This document shows positions 14,301 to 27,682 of a DNA stretch of 64,000 nucleotides, piece by piece. How positions within the stretch are numbered: the stretch's first letter is position 1; each line of letters starts with the position of its first letter. Under the pieces are notes generated by a model, which ran no database searches, was not told where the DNA came from, and saw only the letters and a program-made list of their open reading frames with translations. The DNA lies in contig OU744452.1 in NCBI GenBank assembly GCA_916610825.1, positions 3,631,543 through 3,695,542 of the forward strand. Direction: 5' to 3'. Position numbers and translations under genes: made by a program. Origin of the DNA: Haliclystus octoradiatus. Its lineage: Eukaryota; Cnidaria; Staurozoa; Stauromedusae; Haliclystidae.

Positions 14301-16930
14301 ATGGCAGTTATGCATCATTTTGGCCATTTTGAATTACCTTGTGAATTATCCATTGCTTTTTGTTATTTTGAACTCCCATCATTGTTATTGGTAATTTTGA
14401 ACTCTCTTGGGAGTTACGCAGAATTCTTGATAATTTTGAACTTCCATGGGACTCACGCATTGCTTTTGGTCATTTTAAACACTTTTATGAGTTATTCATC
14501 ATTTGCACTCTCTTGGGAATTAGGCACAGGATTGGTGATTTTGCACTCCCTTAGGATTTAGGCATTGTTTTTGGTCATTTTGCACAGTCTTGGGAATTAG
14601 ACATTGTTTTATGTCATTTTGCACTACCTTGGGAATTAGAAAATGTTTTTGGTCATTTTGCACACCTTTGGAAATTAGACATTGTTTTTGGTCACTTTGA
14701 ACACTCTTGGTAGTTATGCATCATTTATGGTCATTTTGGGACTCTTTTATGATTTATGCGTCATTTTGATCATTTTGAACTTTTTTGAGAATTAGGCATT
14801 GCATTTGTTCATTTTGAACTCCCTTGGAAGTTAAGCATCATGTTTGGTCATTTTGAACTCCCTTTGGAGTTATGCATCATGTTTGGTCGTTTTGATCTTC
14901 CATGCATCTTAGGCATTGTTTTTGGTCCTTTTGAACTCTTTTATGAGTTATGCATCATTTTGCACTCTCTAGAAAATTAGGCATGGTTTTTTGTCATTTT
15001 GCACACCCTTGAAAATTATGCATTTATTTGGTCATTTTGAACTCCCATCATTGTTTTTGGTAATTTTTACCTCCCATTGGAGTGATGCATCATTTTGGTC
15101 ATTTTGAATTACCTTGGGAATGAGACATATTTTTTGGTCATTTTGAACAGCCTTGGAAATTATCCATTGCTTTTTGTTATTTGAACTCCCATCATTGTTT
15201 TTGATAATTTTAAACTCCCATGGGAGTTATGCATCATTTTCGTCATTTTGGGACTCTTTTATGAGTTATGCGTAATTTTGATCATTTTGCACTCTTTCGA
15301 GAAGTAGGCATTACGTTTGGTCATTTTCAAATAACATGGGATTTATGCATCATGTTTGGTGATTTTGAACTCCTTTGGGGTTATCTATTGTTTTTGGTCA
15401 AATTAAGCTCTCTTCGGAGTTATGTATCATTCTTGGTCGTTTTGCACTCTCTCCGGAATTAGGCATTACTTTTGGTCATTTTGAACTCCATTGGGAGTTA
15501 TGCATCATGTTTGATCATTTTCAACTCCCTTGGGAGTTATGCCTCATATTTGGTCGTTTTGAACTTCGATGAGACTTAAGCATTGTTTTTGGTCATTTTG
15601 AACTGCCTTGGGAATTATCCATTGTTTTTGGTCAAATTGAGCTCTTTTCGGTGTAATGCATCATTCTTGGTCATTTTGAAGTCCCTCGGGAATTCTGCAT
15701 TGCTTTTGGTTATTTTGAACTCCCATCATTGTTTCTGGTCATTTTAAAATCCCATGGGAGTTATGCATCATTTTGGTCATTTTGAATTACCTTGGGAATG
15801 AGACATTGGTTTTGGTCATTTTGAGCAGCGTTGGGAATTATCCATTGCTTTTTGTTATTTTGAACTCCCATCATGGTTTTTGGTAATTATGAACTCTCTT
15901 GGGAGTTACGCAACATTCTTGATAATTTTGAACTTCCATGGAACTCAGGCATTGTTTTTGGTCATTTTAAACACTTTTATGAGTTATGCATCATTTGCAC
16001 TCTCTTTTGAATCAGGCATTACTATTGGTCATGTTGAACTCCCTTGGGAGTTATGCCTCATGTTTGGTCGTTTTGAACTTCAATTTTACTCAGGCATTGT
16101 TTTTGGTCATTTTCAACTCTTTTATGAGTTATGCATCACTTTGCACTTTCTTGGGAATTGCGCACAACTTTTGGTCATTTTGCACTTCCTTGGCAATTAC
16201 AAAAGGTTTTTTTGTCATTTCGAACTCTCTTGGAAGTTATGCATCATTTCTGTTCATTTTGAACATCCAGGGGGCTCAGGCATTGTTTCTTGTCATTTTG
16301 AACTTCCATGGGAGTTATGCATCATTTTGGTCCTTTTTAATCACCTTGGGAATGAGACATTGTTTTTGGTCATTTTGAACATGGTTAGTAATTATACATC
16401 ATTGTTGGTCATTTTCCACTCTCTTGGAAATTAGGCATTACTTTTGGTCATTTTGCACTTCCTTGGGAATTCGGAATTGTTTTTGATAAATTTGCACCCC
16501 TTTGGAAATTAGACATTGTTTTTGGTCATTTTGAACACTCTTGGTAGTTATGCATCAATTTATGGTCATTTTGGGACTGTTTTATGAGTTATTCGTCATT
16601 TTAGTCATTTTGAACTTTTTTGAGAATTAGGCATCGCTTTTGTATATTTTGAACTCCCTTGGAAGTTATGCATCATGTTTGGTCATTTTGAACTCCCTTG
16701 GGAGTTATGCATCATGTTTGGTCGTTTTGAACTTCCATGCCACTTGGCATTGTTTTTAGTCATTTTGCACTCCTTTGGGAATTAGGCATTGTTTTTGATC
16801 ATTTTCCACACCCTTGTTAATTAGAAATTGTTTTTTGTCATTTCGAAATCTATTGGGAATTATGCATCATTTTTGGTCACTTTGAGCTTCCAGGAGGCTC
16901 AGGCATTGTTCCTGGTCATTTTAAACTTCC
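14301..16930 (+). repeat. 2.6-kb higher-order repeat, copy 6 (2,630 bp)
   Basis: This copy resembles copy 4 (9,082-11,710) most closely, at an offset of 5,219 bp. It shares the extra monomer near 14,600, the one-T loss near 15,180 and the TAC marker near 16,200. An extra A in TGCATCAATTTATGG near 16,555 accounts for the single added base. Confidence 0.92.
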
Positions 16931-19335
16931 ATGGCAGTTATGCATCATTTTGGCCATTTTGAATTACCTTGTGAATTATCCATTGCTTTTTGTTATTTTG
17001 AACTCCCATCATTGTTATTGGTAATTTTGAACTCTCTTGGGAGTTACGCAGAATTCTTGATAATTTTGAACTTCCATGGGACTCACGCATTGCTTTTGGT
17101 CATTTTAAACACTTTTATGAGTTATTCATCATTTGCACTCTCTTGGGAATTAGGCACAGGATTGGTGATTTTGCACTCCCTTAGGATTTAGGCATTGTTT
17201 TTGGTCATTTTGCACAGTCTTGGGAATTAGACATTGTTTTATGTCATTTTGCACTACCTTGGGAATTAGAAAATGTTTTTGGTCATTTTGCACACCTTTG
17301 GAAATTAGACATTGTTTTTGGTCATTTTGAACACTCTTGGTAGTTATGCATCATTTATGGTCATTTTGGGACTCTTTTATGATTTATGCGTCATTTTGAT
17401 CATTTTGAACTTTTTTGAGAATTAGGCATTGCATTTGTTCATTTTGAACTCCCTTGGAAGTTAAGCATCATGTTTGGTCATTTTGAACTCCCTTTGGAGT
17501 TATGCATCATGTTTGGTCGTTTTGATCTTCCATGCATCTTAGGCATTGTTTTTGGTCCTTTTGAACTCTTTTATGAGTTATGCATCATTTTGCACTCTCT
17601 AGAAAATTAGGCATGGTTTTTTGTCATTTTGCACACCCTTGAAAATTATGCATTTATTTGGTCATTTTGAACTCCCATCATTGTTTTTGGTAATTTTTAC
17701 CTCCCATTGGAGTGATGCATCATTTTGGTCATTTTGAATTACCTTGGGAATGAGACATATTTTTTGGTCATTTTGAACAGCCTTGGAAATTATCCATTGC
17801 TTTTTGTTATTTGAACTCCCATCATTGTTTTTGATAATTTTAAACTCCCATGGGAGTTATGCATCATTTTCGTCATTTTGGGACTCTTTTATGAGTTATG
17901 CGTAATTTTGATCATTTTGCACTCTTTCGAGAAGTAGGCATTACGTTTGGTCATTTTCAAATAACATGGGATTTATGCATCATGTTTGGTGATTTTGAAC
18001 TCCTTTGGGGTTATCTATTGTTTTTGGTCAAATTAAGCTCTCTTCGGAGTTATGTATCATTCTTGGTCGTTTTGCACTCTCTCCAGAATTAGGCATTACT
18101 TTTGGTCATTTTGAACCCCATTGGGAGTTATGCATCATGTTTGATCATTTTCAACTCCCTTGGGAGTTATGCCTCATATTTGGTCGTTTTGAACTTCGAT
18201 GAGACTTAAGCATTGTTTTTGGTCATTTTGAACTGCCTTGGGAATTATCCATTGCTTTTTGTTATTTTGAACTCCCATCATGGTTTTTTGTAATTATGAA
18301 CTCTCTTGGGAGTTACGCAACATTCTTGATAATTTTGAACTTCCATGGAACTCAGGCATTGTTTTTGGTCATTTTAAACACTTTTATGAGTTATGCATCA
18401 TTTGCACTCTCTTTTGAATCAGGCATTACTATTGGTCATGTTGAACTCCCTTGGGAGTTATGCCTCATGTTTGGTCGTTTTGAACTTCAATTTTACTCAG
18501 GCATTGTTTTTGGTCATTTTCAACTCTTTTATGAGTTATGCATCACTTTGCACTTTCTTGGGAATTGGGCACAACTTTTGGTCATTTTGCACTTCCTTGG
18601 CAATTAGAAAAGGTTTTTTGTCATTTCGAACTCTCTTGGAAGTTATGCATCATTTCTGTTCATTTTGAACATCCAGGGGGCTCAGGCATTGTTTCTTGTC
18701 ATTTTGAACTTCCATGGGAGTTATGCATCATTTTGGTCCTTTTTAATCACCTTGGGAATGAGACATTGTATTTGGTCATTTTGAACATGGTTAGTAATTA
18801 TACATCATTGTTGGTCATTTTCCACTCTCTTGGAAATTAGGCATTACTTTTGGTCATTTTGCACTTCCTTGGGAATTCGGAATTGTTTTTGGTAAATTTG
18901 CACCCCTTTGGAAATTAGACATTGTTTTTGGTCATTTTGAACACTCTTGGTAGTTATGCATCATTTATGGTCATTTTGGGACTGTTTTATGAGTTATTCG
19001 TCATTTTAGTCATTTTGAACTTTTTTGAGAATTAGGCATCGCTTTTGTATATTTTGAACTCCCTTGGAAGTTATGCATCATGTTTGGTCATTTTGAACTC
19101 CCTTGGCAGTTATGCATCATGTTTGGTCGTTTTGAACTTCCATGCCACTTGGCATTGTTTTTAGTCATTTTGCACTCCTTTGGGAATTAGGCATTGTTTT
19201 TGATCATTTTCCACACCCTTGTTAATTAGAAATTGTTTTTTGTCATTTTCAAATCTATTGGGAATTATGCATCATTTTTGGTCACTTTGAGCTTCCAGGA
19301 GGCTCAGGCATTGTTCCTGGTCATTTTAAACTTCC
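16931..19335 (+). repeat. 2.6-kb higher-order repeat, copy 7 (2,405 bp, ~224-bp internal deletion)
   Basis: The left half follows copy 6. At about 18,240-18,265 the monomer GGGAATTATCCATTG that is normally followed by TTTTTGGTCAAATTG is joined instead to the later monomer with the same GGGAATTATCCATTG, followed by CTTTTTGTTATT. About 224 bp between the two are missing. The junction lies inside the shared motif, so the exchange was in register. Confidence 0.9.
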
Positions 19336-21964
19336 ATGGCAGTTATGCATCATTTTGGCCATTTTGAATTACCTTGGGAATTATCCATTGCTTTTTGTTA
19401 TATTGAACTCCCATCATTGTTATTGGTAATTTTGAACTCTCTTGGGAGTTACGCGGAATTCTTGATAATTTTGAACTTCCATGGGACTCACGCATTGCTT
19501 TTGGTCATTTTAAACACTTTTATGAGTTATTCATCATTTGCACTCTCTTGGGAATTAGGCACAGGATTGGTGATTTTGCACTCCCTTAGGATTTAGGCAT
19601 TGTTTTTGGTCATTTTGCACATTCTTTGGATTTAGACATTGTTTTTTGTCATTTTGCACTACATTGAAAATTAGAATATGTTTTTGGTCATTTTGCACAC
19701 CTTTGGAAATTAGACATTGTTTTTGGTCACTTTGAACACTCTTGGTAGTTATGCATCATTTTTGGTCATTTGGGACTCTTTTATGATTTATGCGTCATTT
19801 TGATCATTTTGAACTTTTTTGAGGATTAGGCATTGCATTTGTTCATTTTGAACTCCCTTGGAAGTTAAGCATCATGTTTGGTCATTTTGAACTCCCTTTG
19901 GAGTTATGCATCATGTTTGGTCGTTTTGATCTTCCATGCATCTTAGGCATTGTTTTTGGTCCTTTTGAACTCTTTTATGAGTTATGCATCATTTTGCACT
20001 CTCTAGAAAATTAGGCATGGTTTTTTGTCATTTTGCACACCCTTGAAAATTATGCATTTATTTGGTCATTTTGAACTCCCATCATTGTTTTTGGTAATTT
20101 TTACCTCCCATTGGAGTGATGCATCATTTTGGTCATTTTGAATTACCTTGGGAATGAGACATTGTTTTTGGTCATTTTGAACAGCCTTGGAAATTATCCA
20201 TTGCTTTTTGTTATTTTGAACTCCCATCATTGTTTTTATAATTTTAAACTCCCATGGGAGTTATGCATCATTTTCGTCATTTTGGGACTCTTTTATGAGT
20301 TATGCGTAATTTTGATCATTTTGCACTCTTTCGAGAAGTAGGCATTACGTTTGGTCATTTTCAAATAACATGGGATTTATGCATCATGTTTGGTGATTTT
20401 GAACTCCTTTGGGGTTATCTATTGTTTTTGGTCAAATTAAGCTCTCTTCGGAGTTATGTATCATTCTTGGTCGTTTTGCACTCTCTCCGGAATTAGGCAT
20501 TACTTTTGGTCATTTTGAACTCCATTGGGAGTTATGCATCATGTTTGATCATTTTCAACTCCCTTGGGAGTTATGCCTCATATTTGGTCGTTTTGAACTT
20601 CGATGAGACTTAAGCATTGTTTTTGGTCATTTTGAACTGCCTTGGGAATTATCCATTGTTTTTGGTCAAATTGAGCTCTTTTCGGTGTAATGCATCATTC
20701 TTGGTCATTTTGAAGTCCCTCGGGAATTCTGCATTGCTTTTGGTTATTTTGAACTCCCATCATTGTTTCTGGTCATTTTAAAATCCCATGGGAGTTATGC
20801 ATCATTTTGGTCATTTTGAATTACCTTGGGAATGAGACATTGTTTTTGGTCATTTTGAGCAGCGTTGGGAATTATCCATTGCTTTTTGTTATTTTGAACT
20901 CCCATCATGGTTTTTGGTAATTATGAACTCTCTTGGGAGTTACGCAACATTCTTGATAATTTTGAACTTCCATGGAACTCAGGCATTGTTTTTGGTCATT
21001 TTAAACACTTTTATGAGTTATGCATCATTTGCACTCTCTTTTGAATCAGGCATTACTATTGGTCATGTTGAACTCCCTTGGGAGTTATGCCTCATGTTTG
21101 GTCGTTTTGAACTTCAATTTTACTCAGGCATTGTTTTTGGTCATTTTCAACTCTTTTATGAGTTATGCATCACTTTGCACTTTCTTGGGAATTGCGCACA
21201 ACTTTTGGTCATTTTGCACTTCCTTGGCAATTACAAAAGGTTTTTTTGTCATTTCGAACTCTCTTGGAAGTTATGCATCATTTCTGTTCATTTTGAACAT
21301 CCAGGGGGCTCAGGCATTGTTTCTTGTCATTTTGAACTTCCATGGGAGTTATGCATCATTTTGGTCCTTTTTAATCACCTTGGGAATGAGACATTGTTTT
21401 TGGTCATTTTGAACATGGTTAGTAATTATACATCATTGTTGGTCATTTTCCACTCTCTTGGAAATTAGGCATTACTTTTGGTCATTTTGCACTTCCTTGG
21501 GAATTCGGAATTGTTTTTGATAAATTTGCACCCCTTTGGAAATTAGACATTGTTTTTGGTCATTTTGAACACTCTTGGTAGTTATGCATCAATTTATGGT
21601 CATTTTGGGACTGTTTTATGAGTTATTCGTCATTTTAGTCATTTTGAACTTTTTTGAGAATTAGGCATCGCTTTTGTATATTTTGAACTCCCTTGGAAGT
21701 TATGCATCATGTTTGGTCATTTTGAACTCCCTTGGGAGTTATGCATCATGTTTGGTCGTTTTGAACTTCCATGCCACTTGGCATTGTTTTTAGTCATTTT
21801 GCACTCCTTTGGGAATTAGGCATTGTTTTTGATCATTTTCCACACCCTTGTTAATTAGAAATTGTTTTTTGTCATTTCGAAATCTATTGGGAATTATGCA
21901 TCATTTTTGGTCACTTTGAGCTTCCAGGAGGCTCAGGCATTGTTCCTGGTCATTTTAAACTTCC
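19336..21964 (+). repeat. 2.6-kb higher-order repeat, copy 8 (2,629 bp)
   Basis: The left part carries markers shared with 23,713 onward (TTATATTGAACTCCC near 19,400, TTTTTATAATTTT near 20,235, CATTTGGGACTC near 19,767). The right part carries the copy 4/6 markers (TAC near 21,230, extra A near 21,592). The copy is therefore a chimera of two repeat lineages. Confidence 0.91.
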
Positions 21965-23712
21965 ATGGCAGTTATGCATCATTTTGGCCATTTTGAATTA
22001 CCTTGTGAATTATCCATTGCTTTTTGTTATTTTGAACTCCCATCATTGTTATTGGTAATTTTGAACTCTCTTGGGAGTTACGCAGAATTCTTGATAATTT
22101 TGAACTTCCATGGGACTCACGCATTGCTTTTGGTCATTTTAAACACTTTTATGAGTTATTCATCATTTGCACTCTCTTGGGAATTAGGCACAGGATTGGT
22201 GATTTTGCACTCCCTTAGGATTTAGGCATTGTTTTTGGTCATTTTGCACAGTCTTGGGAATTAGACATTGTTTTATGTCATTTTGCACTACCTTGGGAAT
22301 TAGAAAATGTTTTTGGTCATTTTGCACACCTTTGGAAATTAGACATTGTTTTTGGTCATTTTGAACACTCTTGGTAGTTATGCATCATTTATGGTCATTT
22401 TGGGACTCTTTTATGATTTATGCGTCATTTTGATCATTTTGAACTTTTTTGAGAATTAGGCATTGCATTTGTTCATTTTGAACTCCCTTGGAAGTTAAGC
22501 ATCATGTTTGGTCATTTTGAACTCCCTTTGGAGTTATGCATCATGTTTGGTCGTTTTGATCTTCCATGCATCTTAGGCATTGTTTTTGGTCCTTTTGAAC
22601 TCTTTTATGAGTTATGCATCATTTTGCACTCTCTAGAAAATTAGGCATGGTTTTTTGTCATTTTGCACACCCTTGAAAATTATGCATTTATTTGGTCATT
22701 TTGAACTCCCATCATTGTTTTTGGTAATTTTTACCTCCCATTGGAGTGATGCATCATTTTGGTCATTTTGAATTACCTTGGGAATGAGACATATTTTTTG
22801 GTCATTTTGAACAGCCTTGGAAATTATCCATTGCTTTTTGTTATTTGAACTCCCATCATTGTTTTTGATAATTTTAAACTCCCATGGGAGTTATGCATCA
22901 TTTTCGTCATTTTGGGACTCTTTTATGAGTTATGCGTAATTTTGATCATTTTGCACTCTTTCGAGAAGTAGGCATTACGTTTGGTCATTTTCAAATAACA
23001 TGGGATTTATGCATCATGTTTGGTGATTTTGAACTCCTTTGGGGTTATCTATTGTTTTTGGTCAAATTAAGCTCTCTTCGGAGTTATGTATCATTCTTGG
23101 TCGTTTTGCACTCTCTCCAGAATTAGGCATTACTTTTGGTCATTTTGAACCCCATTGGGAGTTATGCATCATGTTTGATCATTTTCAACTCCCTTGGGAG
23201 TTATGCCTCATATTTGGTCGTTTTGAACTTCGATGAGACACTTCCTTGGGAATTCGGAATTGTTTTTGGTAAATTTGCACCCCTTTGGAAATTAGACATT
23301 GTTTTTGGTCATTTTGAACACTCTTGGTAGTTATGCATCATTTATGGTCATTTTGGGACTGTTTTATGAGTTATTCGTCATTTTAGTCATTTTGAACTTT
23401 TTTGAGAATTAGGCATCGCTTTTGTATATTTTGAACTCCCTTGGAAGTTATGCATCATGTTTGGTCATTTTGAACTCCCTTGGCAGTTATGCATCATGTT
23501 TGGTCGTTTTGAACTTCCATGCCACTTGGCATTGTTTTTAGTCATTTTGCACTCCTTTGGGAATTAGGCATTGTTTTTGATCATTTTCCACACCCTTGTT
23601 AATTAGAAATAGTTTTTTGTCATTTCGAAATCTATTGGGAATTATGCATCATTTTTGGTCACTTTGAGCTTCCAGGAGGCTCAGGCATTGTTCCTGGTCA
23701 TTTTAAACTTCC
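21965..23712 (+). repeat. 2.6-kb higher-order repeat, copy 9 (1,748 bp, ~881-bp deletion)
   Basis: The copy follows the 16,931 copy up to about 23,238, where the GATGAGACTTAAGC monomer is cut and fused to the ACTTCCTTGGGAATTCGG monomer. The result is GATGAGACACTTCC. About 881 bp are missing relative to a full 2,629-bp copy. The join shares at most one base and breaks the monomer register, unlike the deletion near 18,250. Confidence 0.9.
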
Positions 23713-25310
23713 ATGGCAGTTATGCATCATTTTGGCCATTTTGAATTACCTTGGGAATTATCCATTGCTTTTTGTTATATTGAACTCCCATCATTGTTAT
23801 TGGTAATTTTGAACTCTCTTGGGAGTTACGCAGAATTCTTGATAATTTTGAACTTCCATGGGACTCACGCATTGCTTTTGGTCATTTTAAACACTTTTAT
23901 GAGTTATTCATCATTTGCACTCTCTTGGGAATTAGGCACAGGATTGGTGATTTTGCACTCCCTTAGGATTTAGGCATTGTTTTTGGTCATTTTGCACATT
24001 CTTTGGATTTAGACATTGTTTTTTGTCATTTTGCACTACATTGAAAATTAGAATATGTTTTTGGTCATTTTGCACACCTTTGGAAATTAGACATTGTTTT
24101 TGGTCACTTTGAACACTCTTGGTAGTTATGCATCATTTTTGGTCATTTGGGACTCTTTTATGATTTATGCGTCATTTTGATCATTTTGAACTTTTTTGAG
24201 GATTAGGCATTGCATTTGTTCATTTTGAACTCCCTTGGAAGTTAAGCATCATGTTTGGTCATTTTGAACTCCCTTTGGAGTTATGCATCATGTTTGGTCG
24301 TTTTGATCTTCCATGCATCTTAGGCATTGTTTTTGGTCCTTTTGAACTCTTTTATGAGTTATGCATCATTTTGCACTCTCTAGAAAATTAGGCATGGTTT
24401 TTTGTCATTTTGCACACCCTTCAAAATTATGCATTTATTTGGTCATTTTGAACTCCCATCATTGTTTTTGGTAATTTTTACCTCCCATTGGAGTGATGCA
24501 TCATTTTGGTCATTTTGAATTACCTTGGGAATGAGACATTGTTTTTGGTCATTTTGAACAGCCTTGGAAATTATCCATTGCTTTTTGTTATTTTGAACTC
24601 CCATCATTGTTTTTATAATTTTAAACTCCCATGGGAGTTATGCATCATTTTCGTCATTTTGGGACTCTTTTATGAGTTATGCGTAATTTTGATCATTTTG
24701 CACTCTTTCGAGAATTAGGCATTACTTTTGGTCATTTTCAAATAACATGGGATTTATGCATCATGTTTGGTGATTTTGAACTCCTTTGGGGTTATCTATT
24801 GTTTTTGGTCAAATTAAGCTCTCTTCGGAGTTATGTATCACTCTTGGTCGTTTTGCACTCTCTCCAGAATTAGGCATTACTTTTGGTCATTTTGAACTCC
24901 ATTGGGAGTTATGCATCATGTTTGATCATTTTCAACTCCCTTGGGAGTTATGCCTCATATTTGGTCGTTTTGAACTTCGATGAGACTTAAGCATTGTTTT
25001 TGGTCATTTTGAACTGCCTTGGGAATTATCCATTGTTTTTGGTCAAATTGAGCTCTTTTCGGTGTAATGCATCATTCTTGGTCATTTTGAAGTCCCTCGG
25101 GAATTCGGCATTGCTTTTGGTTATTTTGAACTCCCATCATTGTTTCTGGTCATTCTAAAATCCCATGGGAGTTATGCATCATTTTGGTCATTTTGAATTA
25201 CCTTGGGAATGAGACATTGTTTTTGGTCATTTTGAACAGCGTTGGTAATTATCCATTGCTTTTTGTTATTTTGAACTCCCATCATGGTTTTTGGTGATTA
25301 TGAACTCTCT
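23713..25310 (+). repeat. 2.6-kb higher-order repeat, copy 10 (right end lost)
   Basis: This copy is almost identical to 19,336 onward for its first 960 bp, at an offset of 4,377 bp. It continues in the common order to about 25,310, where GAACTCTCTTGGGAGTTA is followed by TGCATTACTTTTTG instead of the usual CGCAACATTC. It then runs into the older diverged block. This is the last recognisable copy of the 2.6-kb family. Confidence 0.85.
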
Positions 25311-27370
25311 TGGGAGTTATGCATTACTTTTTGTCATTTTGCACTCCCTTGGGAATTAGGAGTTGTTTTTGGTAATTTTGCACACCTTTAGAAATTAGAC
25401 ATTGTTTTTGGTCATTTTGAACACTCTTGGTAGTTATGCTTCATTTATGGTCATTTTGGGACTGTTTTATGAGTTATGCGTCATTTTGGTCATTTTGAAC
25501 TTTTTGATAATTAGTCATTGCTTTTATATATTTTGAACTCTCTTGGAAGTTATGCATCATGTTTGGTCATTTTGATCTCCCTTGAGAGTTATGCATCATG
25601 TTTAGTCATTTTGAACTCGTTTGAGAGTTATGCATCATTTTTGGTCACTTTGAACTTCCATGGGACCAAGGCATTTTTTCTGGTCATTTTGAACTCTTTT
25701 ATGAGTTATGCATCATTTTGCACTCTCTAAAGAATTGGGCATGGTTTTTGGTCGTTTTGAAAGGTCATGGGACATAGGCATTGTTTTTGGTCATTTTGCA
25801 CAATCTTGGAAATTATACATTGTTTTTGATAATTTTGAACAGCGTTGGGAATTATCCATTGCTTTTTGTTATTTTGAACTCCCATCATGGTTTTTTGTAA
25901 TTATGAACTCTCTTGGGAGTTACGCAACATTCTTGATAATTTTGAACTTCCATGGGACTCAGGCATTGTTTTTGGTCATTTTAAACACTTTTTATGAGAT
26001 ATGCATCATTTGCACTCTCTTTTGAATTAGGCACAAGATTGGTGATATTGCACTCCCTTGGGATTTAGGCATTGTTTTTGGTCATTTTGCACATTCTTGG
26101 GAATTAGACATTGTTTTTTGTCATTTTGCACTACATTGGGAATTAGAATATGTTTTTGGTCATTTTCTATACCTTTGGAAACTAGACATTGTTTTAGATC
26201 ATTTTAAACTCCCATGGGAGTTATGCATCATTTTCGTCATTTTGGGACTCTTTTATGAGTTATGCGTAATTTTGATCATTTTGCACTCTTTCGAGAATTA
26301 GGCATTACTTTTTGTCATTTTCAAATAACATGGGATTTATGCATCATGTTTGGTCAGTTTGAACTCCTTTGGGAGTTATCTATTGTTTTTGGTCAAATTA
26401 AGCTCTCTTCGGAGTTATGTATCATTATTGGTCGTTTTGCACTCTCTCCAGAATTAGGCATTACTTTTGGTCATTTTGAACTCCATTGGGAGTTATGCAT
26501 CATGTTTGATCATTTTGAACTCCCTTGGGAGTTATGCCTCATATTTGGTCGTTTTGAACTTCGATGAGACTTAAGCACTGTTTTTGTTCAGTTTGAACTG
26601 TTTTGGGAATTATCCATTGTTATTGGTCAAATTGAGCTCTTTTCGGTGTAATGTATCATTCTTGGTCATTTTGCACTCCCTTGGGAATTAGGTAGTTAGC
26701 TTTTGGTTATTTTGAACTCCCATCATTGTTTCTGGTCATCTTAAAATTCCATGGGAGTTATGCATCATTTTGGTCATTTTGAATTACCTTGGGATTAGAC
26801 ATTGTTTTGGTCATTTTGAACTCTATTGGTAATTATACATCATTTTTGGTCATTTTGCAAACCCTCTGGTTTGAGGAATTGTTTTTGGTAACTTTGCACA
26901 CCTTTAGAAATTAGACATTGTTTTTGGTCATTTTGAACACTCTTGGTAGTTATGCTTCATTTATGGTCATTTTGGGACTGTTTTATGAGTTATGCGTCAT
27001 TTTGGTAATTTTGAAATTTTGAGAATTCGTCATTGCTTTTATATATTTTGAACTCCCTCGGAAGTTATGCATCATGTTTGGTCATTTTGAACTCCCTTGG
27101 GAGTTATGCATCATCTTAGGTCGTTTTGAACTTCATGGCACTTAGGCATTGTTTTATGTCATTTTGCACTCCCTTGGGAATTAGGCATTGTTTTTGGTCA
27201 TTTTGCACACCCTTGTTAATTAGAAATTGCTTTTTGTCATTTTGAACTTCCAGGGGGCTCAGGCATTGTTTCTGGTCATTTTAAACTCCCGTGGGAGTTA
27301 TGCATCATTTTGGTCGTTTTGAATCACCTTGGGAATGAGACATTTTTTTTGGTCATTTTGAACATTGTTA

Positions 27371-27682
27371 GTAATTATACATCATTGTTGGTCATTTTCC
27401 ACTCTCTTGGAAATTAGGCATCACTTTTTGTCATTTTGCACTCCCTTGGGAATTAGGAATTGTTTTTGGTAATTTTGCACACCTTTAGAGATTAGACATT
27501 GTTTTTGGTCACTTTGAACTTTGTTAGTAATTATACATCATTGTTGGTCATTTTCCACTCTCTTGGAAATTAGGCATCACTTTTTGTCATTTTGCACTCC
27601 CTTGGGAATTAGGAATTGTTTTTGGTAATTTTGCACACCTTTAGAAATTAGACATTGTTTTTGGTCATTTTGAACACTCTTG
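27371..27682 (+). repeat. 156-bp tandem duplication (four monomers)
   Basis: GTAATTATACATCATTGTTG starts at 27,371 and again at 27,527, a spacing of 156 bp = 4 x 39. The two copies run in parallel through GGAAATTAGGCATCAC and GGTAATTTTGCACACC, differing by a single base near 27,490 (TTAGAG versus TTAGAA) until the second copy's end. Confidence 0.85.
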
